Shown: piece by piece, positions 26,501 through 32,119 of the stretch | Layout of the letters: each line of letters begins with the position of its first letter | Numbering within the stretch: the stretch's first letter is position 1 | Source of the DNA: an uncultured Prevotellaceae bacterium | GTDB taxonomy: Bacteria; Bacteroidota; Bacteroidia; Bacteroidales; Bacteroidaceae | Length of the DNA stretch: 32,119 bases | Reading direction: 5' to 3' | Assembly (NCBI GenBank): GCA_947167455.1 | Contig: CAMVIB010000029.1 | Location: 1-32,119 of the forward strand | Made by a program: the position numbers and the translations under genes | Notes under the pieces: model-generated | Database searches by the model: none | What the model was told of the DNA's origin: nothing | Seen by the model: only the letters and a program-made list of their open reading frames with translations

Positions 26501-27889
26501 CTCAGAGCGTTGCCGGAAGTCTTCGCTCAGGTGGCCGTGAGTGACGCTGAGAGCCTCGTTGAGCTGCTTGAGGAAGTGTGTCTTAGTGACCTTGTTGGAA
26601 TGCAGTTCGAGGCAGAACGGAGCGAGGCCGATCTTTGCCAGTCGTCTCTGCACGACGCTGAGGGCAGCCATCTTCTCGGCTACGAACAGCACACGGCGGC
26701 CGTGGTAGAGAGCGTTGGCAATCATGTTCGTGATGGTCTGGCTCTTGCCTGTTCCCGGAGGACCGTAGAGTATGAAGCTCTTGCCCTCGCCGCTCTCTAT
26801 CACGGCCTCGAGCTGCGAGCTGTCAACGCTGATGGGGGTAGCCACCTCCGACGGCTGTGCCGTGAGGTCGAACTCGCGTACGTCAACGTCTGCCGAGGTC
26901 TGCTCCAAGGTGAGGCGTTGCTCCACGAGACTCTGCACGATAGGGCTCTGCTGCAACACGTCCGAACTGGTGTGAATGTCATTCCACATCACGAACTTGT
27001 TGAACGAGAAAATGCCTAACACGCTCTCTTCGAGCACTTCCCAACGTTCGTGAATGGCGATGGCACTGCGCATGGCCTTGAACACGGCTTCCACATCGAC
27101 ACCATGCTCGTCGCGTGGCAACGGTTCGAAGGCTGGCAGTAGCAGCTTGAACTGCTGGCGCAAGAACTCGTTGAGGGTGATGTTGAGAATTGGCTCTTCC
27201 TCGCGCAGACGCACGACGTAGCTCGCCCCGTTGCGCAGTATGCTCACGGGCAACAGCAGGATGGGTGCGTAGCGTGGCTTGTCACTGATGTCGGTGACAT
27301 ACCATTTCAGCATTCCAATGGCAATGAATAGGGCATTGGCACCGTTCTCCTCGAGAGCGGTGCGTGCTGCGCGATATAGGTTTGTGACTACGGGCTTCTG
27401 CTCGGCCTGTGTGAGGAATGTCGATAGCTTGTGGGCCGAGAGGTTGGTGTCGTAGTCTCCGCGCAGCTCGGCAGCCTGCTGCATGGTGTGAAACAGTCCG
27501 TCCGTGGCTTCGAGCTTCTTGCGCTTCTCGGGCCATGGCGTGATGGCGTAGTTGACGCCCGACTGAAGTCGGTCTTCGAGATTTGCTACATCGAAGGCCA
27601 CAAACTGCATGGCACGTCGGCCCAGACGTGTGTTCAGAAGAGTGTTGCGCAGGCTGAAGTCGAGGAGCTTCCTCTCCCACAGGGCTTGGCGGGTGAGCTG
27701 TCGCTCATCGATTTGCAGGGCTGCCTCCTCAGCGATGTCGGGGTCGGCCGTTATGGCCTTGGACTCTTGTGTGACGGCATCGACAGGCTCTGTACTGTGC
27801 TCTTCGGCATCAGGTGTCGTGGCGGCCGTGCCTGTCGGCAAAGTGGCGTTAAGGTCGGGCTCAATAGTGATGTTGGGGTCGTTGGTCAT
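23570..27889 (-). CDS. DUF4011-SF1 helicase-nuclease protein (Hhe-like candidate defence protein)
   Basis: A 1439-residue multidomain protein. The N-terminal DUF4011 region contains [20 protein letters not shown] (about 70-90). The SF1/UPF1-type helicase has Walker A GPPGTGKS (376-383), DEASQMP (Asp912-Glu913), [24 protein letters not shown] and [10 protein letters not shown] Vsr/MTES_1575-like nuclease domain follows, with FKVDVAI (Asp1245) and ILIDGH (Asp1264), then [11 protein letters not shown]. The C-terminal end ([21 protein letters not shown]) resembles DUF3320. From memory, this order matches the single-gene antiphage system Hhe of Gao and colleagues (2020). The gene lies between cysD and cysN with 13-nt gaps each side, so it is read from the sulfate operon. 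A role in nucleic-acid metabolism unrelated to defence remains possible. Confidence 0.88.
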   Translation of the reverse strand: MTNDPNITIEPDLNATLPTGTAATTPDAEEHSTEPVDAVTQESKAITADPDIAEEAALQIDERQLTRQALWERKLLDFSLRNTLLNTRLGRRAMQFVAFDVANLEDRLQSGVNYAITPWPEKRKKLEATDGLFHTMQQAAELRGDYDTNLSAHKLSTFLTQAEQKPVVTNLYRAARTALEENGANALFIAIGMLKWYVTDISDKPRYAPILLLPVSILRNGASYVVRLREEEPILNITLNEFLRQQFKLLLPAFEPLPRDEHGVDVEAVFKAMRSAIAIHERWEVLEESVLGIFSFNKFVMWNDIHTSSDVLQQSPIVQSLVEQRLTLEQTSADVDVREFDLTAQPSEVATPISVDSSQLEAVIESGEGKSFILYGPPGTGKSQTITNMIANALYHGRRVLFVAEKMAALSVVQRRLAKIGLAPFCLELHSNKVTKTHFLKQLNEALSVTHGHLSEDFRQRSEELFEKRQQLNGYMQAVHTPSRYGVSIYDCIERFLATDADERFELPAATTHSLDDGQMQAIVESINTLDTTFQVAGHPFAHPLSGLVLSDDRREAIQKLCEKLSELADVLPQLEEARREFNATCGVSLPATQRSMEWLIHLLDLLTYCTAEALAEDAAELRMTWEQVQAKWFIPRYFGTRTLIKRIRPYRPSITADNIDDFIEHLATHEDNSIDLNLDETAIARNFADIPGGQRAWVKRQQTLFRRWQTLLKEIEPLCTLPSPDDYATSLTQQINKWLSNKEQMRHWYQWSVQRRQLTELGLSSVVTFIEQGHTAHDAAAVLQKTVYEEWAMQLIDDNDELRQFNGIVFEEVIDRYRQLTEHFQELTKKELYCRLAANIPSITIEAATNSEVNILKRNIANGGRGTSIRHIIDQIPNLLPKLCPCMLMSPISVAQFIDPKSPKYDLVLFDEASQMPTAEAVGAIGRGKALIVVGDNKQMPPTSFFATQQIDDEDAAIDDLDSILDDCQALSMPGHFLAFHYRSKHESLIAFSNQEYYDSRLYTFPSADDRVSKVSLVHVEGTYDKGGRRSNRGEAEAVVQEIMRRLADPELSKRSIGVVAFSMAQQNLIEDVLMEALADKPELEALAFQGDEPIFLKNLENVQGDERDIILFSIGYGPDKDGNVSLNFGPLNNRGGERRLNVAVSRARYEMKVFSTLRPEQIDLRRTKSVGVAGLQKFLRYAEGRTMADINSDDVAQTTATSSSKADTTTAPRDAIAEDIARSLRDMGYETATAVGRSKFKVDVAIMDPKDPERYLLGILIDGHSRASTKIARDRELTQPSVLQGLGWKILRVWSVDWMQSSQRILSDIAAIVDGKDLDSKATVALAGTTHATPLKLEEPAILEDKPKSLKAPAKNRYTDKPRPIVSLATTQVETAALRVVEEQVALPFESLITATARVLGYQRRTPTISNNITKAIASLIVKKLLVRDGDTIKLPS

Positions 27890-27902
27890 GGCTCAAGTGG
27901 TG

Positions 27903-28811
27903 TTAGAAGTAGCCTTCTCGTTTTTTCTGTTCCATAGATGCTTCCTGGTCGAAGTCGATGACGCGTGTGGTGCGTTCACTCTTCGTCGTGACCATCATCT
28001 CCTTCACAATTTCCTCGATGGTGGTTGCCGTGCTCTCCACGGCACCCGTCAGCGGCCAGCAACCGAGCGTGCGGAAGCGCACCATGCGCGGGCGCACGAG
28101 GGGACGGTATTTCTCTGGCAGACGGTCGTCGTCGGCCATGATGATGTTGCCGTCGATCTCAACGCAGGGGCGCTCCTTGGCAAAGTAGAGTGGCACGATG
28201 GGTATATGCTCGATGCGTATATATTGCCAGATGTCGAGCTCCGTCCAGTTCGACAGCGGGAACACGCGGATAGATTCCCCCTTGTGTATGCGGGCGTTGT
28301 AGATATCCCAGAGCTCGGGACGCTGGTTCTTGGGATCCCACTGCTGGAACTGGTCGCGGAATGAGAAGATGCGCTCCTTGGCACGGCTCTTCTCCTCGTC
28401 GCGACGTGCGCCGCCGAAGGCAGCATCGAATTTATACTTGTTGAGAGCATCGAGCAGGGCTTTGGTTTTCATCAGGTCGGTATGGACCTTGGAGCCGTGG
28501 GTGAACGGCCCCACACCGGCGCGAAAGGCCTCCATGTTAGACTCCACGATGAGATTCCAGTGGTGCTCTGCGGCATAGCGGTCGCGAAACTCTATCATCT
28601 CGCGGAACTTCCATTTCGAGTCGATGTGCATGAGCGGGAAGGGCACCTTGCCCGGGGCGAAGGCTTTCTCGGCCAGACGCACCATCACACTGCTGTCCTT
28701 GCCTATGCTGTAGAGCATGACAGGGTTCTCGAACTCGGCAGCCACCTCGCGGATGATGTGTATGCTCTCGGCTTCAAGTTCCTGAAGATGTGTCAGGTGG
28801 TAGTTATTCAT
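27903..28811 (-). CDS. cysD: Sulfate adenylyltransferase small subunit
   Basis: The catalytic adenylyl-transfer subunit of ATP sulfurylase. The 302-residue protein is a PP-loop enzyme with the signature [10 protein letters not shown] (Gly37-Ser40) and the family segments [31 protein letters not shown] and [13 protein letters not shown]; the length is normal for CysD. It follows cysC by 43 nt and precedes the helicase gene by 13 nt. In most genomes cysN follows directly; here its partner is 4.3 kb away, which makes balanced expression of the two subunits dependent on readthrough or internal initiation. Confidence 0.96.
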   Translation of the reverse strand: MNNYHLTHLQELEAESIHIIREVAAEFENPVMLYSIGKDSSVMVRLAEKAFAPGKVPFPLMHIDSKWKFREMIEFRDRYAAEHHWNLIVESNMEAFRAGVGPFTHGSKVHTDLMKTKALLDALNKYKFDAAFGGARRDEEKSRAKERIFSFRDQFQQWDPKNQRPELWDIYNARIHKGESIRVFPLSNWTELDIWQYIRIEHIPIVPLYFAKERPCVEIDGNIIMADDDRLPEKYRPLVRPRMVRFRTLGCWPLTGAVESTATTIEEIVKEMMVTTKSERTTRVIDFDQEASMEQKKREGYF

Positions 28812-28854
28812 AGGTTTTGTCTAAATCGGATTGTTGGGAAGGTCGTGAAGACCT

Positions 28855-29484
28855 TTAGGTTATCGTATTCTGCTGCCTGTCAATGAGGGCGACGACTTGC
28901 CGCACGCTCTCCTCCAGCGTCTGCCGACTCGTGTCGATGCTGAGGGCCGGGGCGGCAGGAGGCTCGAAGGGCGCACTGATGCCCGTGAATTCCTTCAGCT
29001 CGCCGCGACGAGCACGGGCGTAGAGCCCCTTGACATCGCGACGCTCGCACTCCTCGAGGGGCGTGGAGACATACACCTCATTGAAGTCGGAATCACCGAT
29101 GATGTCGCGTGCCATCTGGCGGAGCTCATTCGTGGGCGAGACGAAGGCCGCCAGTGTCACGATGCCGGTATCTACGAAGAGCTTGCCCACCTCTGCTATG
29201 CGGCGTATGTTCTCGCGGCGGTCGGAGGGACTGAAGCCGAGACCGGCATTGATGCCCGTGCGGATGTTGTCGCCGTCGAGGATGCGGCACAGAAAGCCAC
29301 GACGGTACAGCTCGCGCTCCACGCCGAGGGCGATGGTGCTCTTGCCGGAGCCACTGAGGCCGGTGAACCATATCATCATGCCGCGTTGCCGCAGAAAAGA
29401 CTCACGGGCAGAACGGGGCAGCATCTTGTCGAAGATGGGGAAGATATTGATGTCTGATGTCGTATCTCGCATAGTAGATGGCAT
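28855..29484 (-). CDS. cysC: Adenylylsulfate (APS) kinase
   Basis: Phosphorylates APS to PAPS, the sulfonyl donor used by the sulfotransferase. The 209-residue protein has a P-loop GLSGSGKST (42-50), the APS kinase motif LDGDNIR (69-75), FSPSDRRENIRRIAEVGKL and FVSPTNELR. The start may be this ATG or the one 12 nt later; the first 35 residues precede the conserved core. No cysH or sulfite reductase gene is nearby, so the PAPS is probably meant for sulfonation and not for cysteine synthesis. A cysQ-type phosphatase to remove PAP is also absent from the window. Confidence 0.95.
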   Translation of the reverse strand: MPSTMRDTTSDINIFPIFDKMLPRSARESFLRQRGMMIWFTGLSGSGKSTIALGVERELYRRGFLCRILDGDNIRTGINAGLGFSPSDRRENIRRIAEVGKLFVDTGIVTLAAFVSPTNELRQMARDIIGDSDFNEVYVSTPLEECERRDVKGLYARARRGELKEFTGISAPFEPPAAPALSIDTSRQTLEESVRQVVALIDRQQNTIT

Positions 29485-29531
29485 AATCTGTTTGCAGGGT
29501 GCGCTTAATGTCAGGTTTGTAAATTGCGACC

Positions 29532-31190
29532 TTAAGTCAAATCGTAGAACACAGGTATCAGCAACACGGTGAGAATGAATACTATAAGGTTCATTGGTAT
29601 GCCCACTCGCACGAAGTCCTTGAACTTATAGCCACCCGCGCCCTGGACGATGAGGTTGGTCTGGTAGCCGATGGGTGTTGAGAACGCCGAGCTGGCAGCA
29701 AAGCACACGCACAACACGAAGGGCATAGGATTCGCGCCGAGCTCCTCGCTCACGGCCAGGGCGAGGGGGAATGCCAGCGCGGCAGCGGCATTGTTGGTGA
29801 TGAGCTCGGTGAAGATGTTCGTGATGAAGAACAAGGCCGCGAGGATGATGTAGATGCCGAAGTTGCTGCCTCTGACGATGTCGGTGAGTGCGATGATGTT
29901 GCCGGCCACGAAATTGGCAAAGCCGCTCTTGGTCATGGCTGTGCTGATGGCAAAGGCACAAGCTATGGTGATGAGCACGTCCCACGAGAAGAACTTCGTA
30001 TATTTGCGTGCCGAGAACATGTGTGTCCAGGCCATGATGATTGTCGTGATGCAGGCGAAGAAGAACATGTCGAGCTTCAGGCCGGGCATATATGTCTGCA
30101 CGAAGTCCGACTGCGCCAGCAGTGCCTTGACAGGCTCCAGCTCGCCCACCGTGGCGCCGATGATCATGAGCACGAGCAGCACAATGGCAAACCAACGTTT
30201 CTTGCGGCCCAATGGCGGTTCGTAGTCGCCGACGCGGTTTATCATCCAGAACACACGGCTGTCGCCCCAAGCTTTCATGAACGAATCGTCGGCATCGATG
30301 ATGAGGGTGTCCTCGTGAGTGAGTCGCATGTTCATGAAGTCGCCCTGGAGGATGTTGCCTCCACGGCTTATGGCGCGCACGTGTGCGCCATAGTGGCGGA
30401 AGAAGTCAAACTGATGCAGCGTCTTGCCCAGGCCGGGAAAACGGTTGCCCAGAAGCACCTCGTGACGTGTCATGCCAGGGGCAAGGTCTTGGTCGGCAAC
30501 CTCATCATCGGAGCGACGCTCGTCGGGCAAGAGGTATTTCGAGAAGAATATCAAGTATATCAGTCCTGCCAGAGCGATGACGATGCCCACTTTCGTGAGT
30601 TCGAACATCGACAGGCCCTCGATGCCGAAGCGCATCAGGATACCCTCGGTGCCACCGTGGGCAGCGGCGGCAGCCTCGTCCTTGGCTTCCTGCAACAGCA
30701 GACCGTGGACCACAAGGTTCGTCGTAGTGCCTATGAGTGTGCACATGCCGCCGATGATGGTGGCATAGCTCAGCGGAATGAGAAACTTCGTCGGCGACAG
30801 GCGCATCTTGCGCGCCCAGTTCTTAATCATCGGGGCGAAGATGACTACAACGGGAGTGTTGTTGAAGAATGCCGAGATGAACGTCACGATGGGATAGAAC
30901 CGCAGGCCGGCAGTGGTGACGGTGGCATCCTTCTTGGGCAGCATGTGGAAGACAATACGCTCCAAGATGCCGCTCTTGCGGACGCCCTCGCTGACGAGGT
31001 AGAGCAGCCCGACAGTGATCATGCCCTTGTTGGAAAAACCCTTGAGGGCCTCTTCGGTATTTATGATTCCTGCAACAAACAGCAGTACCACAGCAGTGAA
31101 CAGTATCATACCGGGACGCATACACTCGCGCATGAGGGCCACGAGCATGAATATGAGCACCAGGGTCACGTAGATGATGGGGAACGTCAT
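29532..31190 (-). CDS. SLC13/DASS-family permease with central RCK_C domain, probable sulfate importer
   Basis: A predicted inner-membrane anion:cation symporter. The 552-residue protein has many hydrophobic helices, SFISAFFNNTPVVVIFAPM near residue 105 and ITNNAAAALAFPLALAVSEE near 490, which are the paired SNT-type sodium/substrate motifs of this family. A soluble segment at about 245-330 (EVLLGNRFPGLGKTL ... RAISRGGNIL ... DTLIIDA) resembles one TrkA_C/RCK_C domain, seen in bacterial sulfate permeases of this group. It is the first gene after the strong promoter and precedes cysC by 47 nt, which supports sulfate as substrate; dicarboxylate transport is the alternative. Confidence 0.88.
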   Translation of the reverse strand: MTFPIIYVTLVLIFMLVALMRECMRPGMILFTAVVLLFVAGIINTEEALKGFSNKGMITVGLLYLVSEGVRKSGILERIVFHMLPKKDATVTTAGLRFYPIVTFISAFFNNTPVVVIFAPMIKNWARKMRLSPTKFLIPLSYATIIGGMCTLIGTTTNLVVHGLLLQEAKDEAAAAAHGGTEGILMRFGIEGLSMFELTKVGIVIALAGLIYLIFFSKYLLPDERRSDDEVADQDLAPGMTRHEVLLGNRFPGLGKTLHQFDFFRHYGAHVRAISRGGNILQGDFMNMRLTHEDTLIIDADDSFMKAWGDSRVFWMINRVGDYEPPLGRKKRWFAIVLLVLMIIGATVGELEPVKALLAQSDFVQTYMPGLKLDMFFFACITTIIMAWTHMFSARKYTKFFSWDVLITIACAFAISTAMTKSGFANFVAGNIIALTDIVRGSNFGIYIILAALFFITNIFTELITNNAAAALAFPLALAVSEELGANPMPFVLCVCFAASSAFSTPIGYQTNLIVQGAGGYKFKDFVRVGIPMNLIVFILTVLLIPVFYDLT

Positions 31191-31273
31191 TATATGCTTT
31201 TGCGTTGGAGGGTGTATGGGTTGCCGGGCTAATTCCTGAAAATCGTCTTGACGGCAGTATTCATAAATCGCTG

Positions 31274-31304
31274 CAAAGTTACTTCTTTTCCGCTACTCCG
31301 CAAA
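31274..31304 (-). promoter_or_regulatory. Consensus promoter of the sulfonation operon
   Basis: On the minus strand TTTG (31304 to 31301), 19 nt, then TAACTTTG (31281 to 31274) followed by CAG: an exact match to the Bacteroidetes vegetative promoter. Transcription should start near 31267, giving a leader of about 75 nt before the permease ATG. No riboswitch-like structure was recognised in that leader. Confidence 0.85.
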
Positions 31305-31391
31305 ATATTTAGCCCGTAAAGTGGACGTATTCGTTTAAATAAAAGTATTATTGGACAAATTGACGGAAATATATCATCAAATAATTCATGT
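31305..31391. other. AT-rich spacer upstream of the sulfonation operon promoter
   Basis: This stretch is AT-rich compared with the neighbouring genes and holds no supportable gene. Any upstream regulator site for the operon would lie here, but no clear dyad was seen. Confidence 0.4.
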
Positions 31392-31529
31392 TCCGCACCC
31401 AAGCAAACCCCTAGTCCGCACGCAAGCACCCCCCTAGTCCGCACGTATGCAACCCCCTAGTCCGCACGTATGCAACTCCCTAGTCCACACGTATGCAAAC
31501 TCCTGGTCCGCACGTATGCAAACTCCGTG
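31392..31529. repeat. 23-bp tandem repeat array, six copies
   Basis: Units begin at 31392, 31415, 31438, 31461, 31484 and 31507, exactly 23 bp apart, with core TCCGCACGTATGCAAC and the spacer CCCTAG. The first two are most divergent (CCAAGC or GCAAGC in place of GTATGC). No open frame is favoured. Confidence 0.9.
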
Positions 31530-31603
31530 TCCAAACGCCTTGCGTTGACGTAGCCCAAAGGACTTTTCATGTGGATGTTACCTTAACAGCAACGTAGCAT
31601 CAA

Positions 31604-31621
31604 GGCAATGACTGCATTGCC
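31604..31621. other. 7-bp hairpin in repeat-rich spacer
   Basis: GGCAATG at 31604-31610 and CATTGCC at 31615-31621 form a perfect stem with a 4-nt loop. It stands between the 23-bp array and the 22-bp arrays. No T-run follows on either strand at close range. The surrounding 31530-31642 holds no supportable gene. Confidence 0.4.
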
Positions 31622-31642
31622 GCTAAATTCCCACTTGGCGAA

Positions 31643-31776
31643 CCTTCAGCTTTGCCAAGAGGATGCTCCTTCATCGCCAAGAGGATGCACCTTCAGCTTC
31701 GCCAAGAGGATGCACCTTCAGCTTCGCCAAGAGAATGCACCTTCATCGCCAAGAGGATGCACCTTCATCGCCTAGG
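31643..31776. repeat. Left arm of nested inverted array (22/25-bp units)
   Basis: Units starting GCCAAGAGGATGC begin at 31654, 31676, 31701, 31726 and 31748. Three are 22 bp and two are 25 bp, differing by an extra GCT-type triplet near the end (CTTCATC versus CTTCAGCTTC). The innermost copy at 31770 changes to GCCTAGGGG. The arm is the approximate reverse complement of the array at 31879-32032. Confidence 0.9.
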
Positions 31777-31788
31777 GGTTGTGCTTGT

Positions 31789-31868
31789 CCCACGTTCGTG
31801 GGCCTATCATCCCACGTTCGTGGGCTCATCGTCCCACGTTCGTGGGCCCATTGTCCCACGTTCGTGGG
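31789..31868. repeat. Four palindromes CCCACGTTCGTGGG at 22-bp period
   Basis: The 14-bp palindrome (6-bp stem, 2-nt centre) occurs without change at 31789, 31811, 31833 and 31855, exactly 22 bp apart, while the 8-bp spacers vary (CCTATCAT, CTCATCGT, CCCATTGT). Conserved palindromes with drifting spacers on a two-turn helical period suggest protein-binding sites or repeated hairpins. Confidence 0.92.
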
Positions 31869-31878
31869 ACAAGTAAAT

Positions 31879-32032
31879 CCTCTAGGCGATGAATATGGAT
31901 CCTCTAGGCGATGAATGTGGATCCTCTAGGCGATGAATGTGGATCCTCTTGGTGATGAATATGGATCCTCTTGGTGATGAATGTAGATCCTCTTGGTGAT
32001 GAATATGGATCCTCTTGGTGATGAATGTGTGT
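31879..32032. repeat. Right arm of nested inverted array, seven 22-bp units
   Basis: Units begin at 31879, 31901, 31923, 31945, 31967, 31989 and 32011, exactly 22 bp apart, with core CCTCTTGGTGATGAATGTGG. The three units nearest the palindromes read CTAGGCGATGAA and the four outer ones CTTGGTGATGAA. As the unit length is not a multiple of three and lacks stops, all frames look open, which explains the short spurious frames here. Confidence 0.92.
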
Positions 32033-32060
32033 CGCACCAACGGGGTTACATAATACATAA

Positions 32061-32119
32061 AATTATTATCCGCAATCATACCACCAAAGAGACCGCAACG
32101 CGGTCTTCGCTCAATAACC
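32061..32119. mobile_element. Second copy of the palindromic element, left end only
   Basis: The sequence starts AATTATTATCCGCAATC and continues through the stem GACCGC/GCGGTC to CGCTCAATAACC at the window edge. It matches the reverse complement of the right end of the element at 452-711 almost base for base, and differs at the first hairpin from that element's left end. The rest lies outside the window. Confidence 0.85.

Noticed and set aside
25637..27019. Long plus-strand open frame inside the helicase gene
   Set aside because: It is antisense to a well-supported helicase with intact motifs and shows no family features.
28855..31190. Assimilatory sulfate reduction operon
   Set aside because: No PAPS or APS reductase, sulfite reductase or siroheme gene is seen, and a sulfotransferase ends the operon; genes outside the window could still change this view.
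31643..32032. CRISPR array
   Set aside because: Units are contiguous or carry 8-bp spacers, arms are inverted relative to each other, and there are no 30-bp unique spacers or cas genes.
31652..32079. Short repeat-peptide genes on both strands
   Set aside because: The 22-bp unit lacks stops in all frames, so open frames arise automatically; no promoter or start context is present.

Overview
The window reads as chromosomal DNA of a Bacteroidales bacterium, most likely Prevotellaceae (Prevotella/Segatella-like). Three things point there: promoters of the Bacteroidetes type (TTTG, about 19-20 nt, TAnnTTTG), gene starts without Shine-Dalgarno sequences, and a secreted lyase ending in the Prevotella-style tail (LSGRKV ... 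PRGIYIVNGRKV). No phage, plasmid, tRNA, rRNA, CRISPR or transposase gene was seen. The genus is inference.

Left part (1-12113). A 33-bp tandem array (1-160) and a 260-bp palindromic MITE-like element (452-711) precede a small carbohydrate locus. In it a GH29 alpha-L-fucosidase (minus strand) is divergent from an operon of an alginate-lyase-superfamily lyase, a GH2 glycosidase and a NudC Nudix hydrolase; no SusC/SusD pair is present. A divergent block follows: a LysM glucosaminidase (minus) against cytidine deaminase and a GH25 muramidase (plus), separated by a strikingly symmetrical promoter.

Middle (12114-19894), all minus strand. Three tightly packed genes carry four GT4-type glycosyltransferase domains, one gene being a two-domain fusion, behind their own promoter; they look like a glycan assembly cassette. 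Upstream of them lie a TonB-dependent receptor and an SGNH hydrolase.

Right part (20019-31190), all minus strand, is the most interesting. A consensus promoter drives SLC13-type permease, cysC, cysD, a 1439-aa DUF4011/helicase/nuclease protein, cysN, a steroid 5-alpha-reductase-like membrane protein and a PAPS sulfotransferase. Together these can be read as sulfate uptake, PAPS synthesis and sulfonation of a lipophilic, probably steroid-like, acceptor after reduction. A candidate defence protein (Hhe-like architecture) sits between the two ATP-sulfurylase subunit genes with 13-nt gaps on both sides.

The right edge (31305-32119) is gene-free and repeat-rich: a 23-bp array, then a nested structure in which two inverted 22-bp-period arrays flank four copies of a short palindrome, then the start of another copy of the palindromic element, cut by the window edge.
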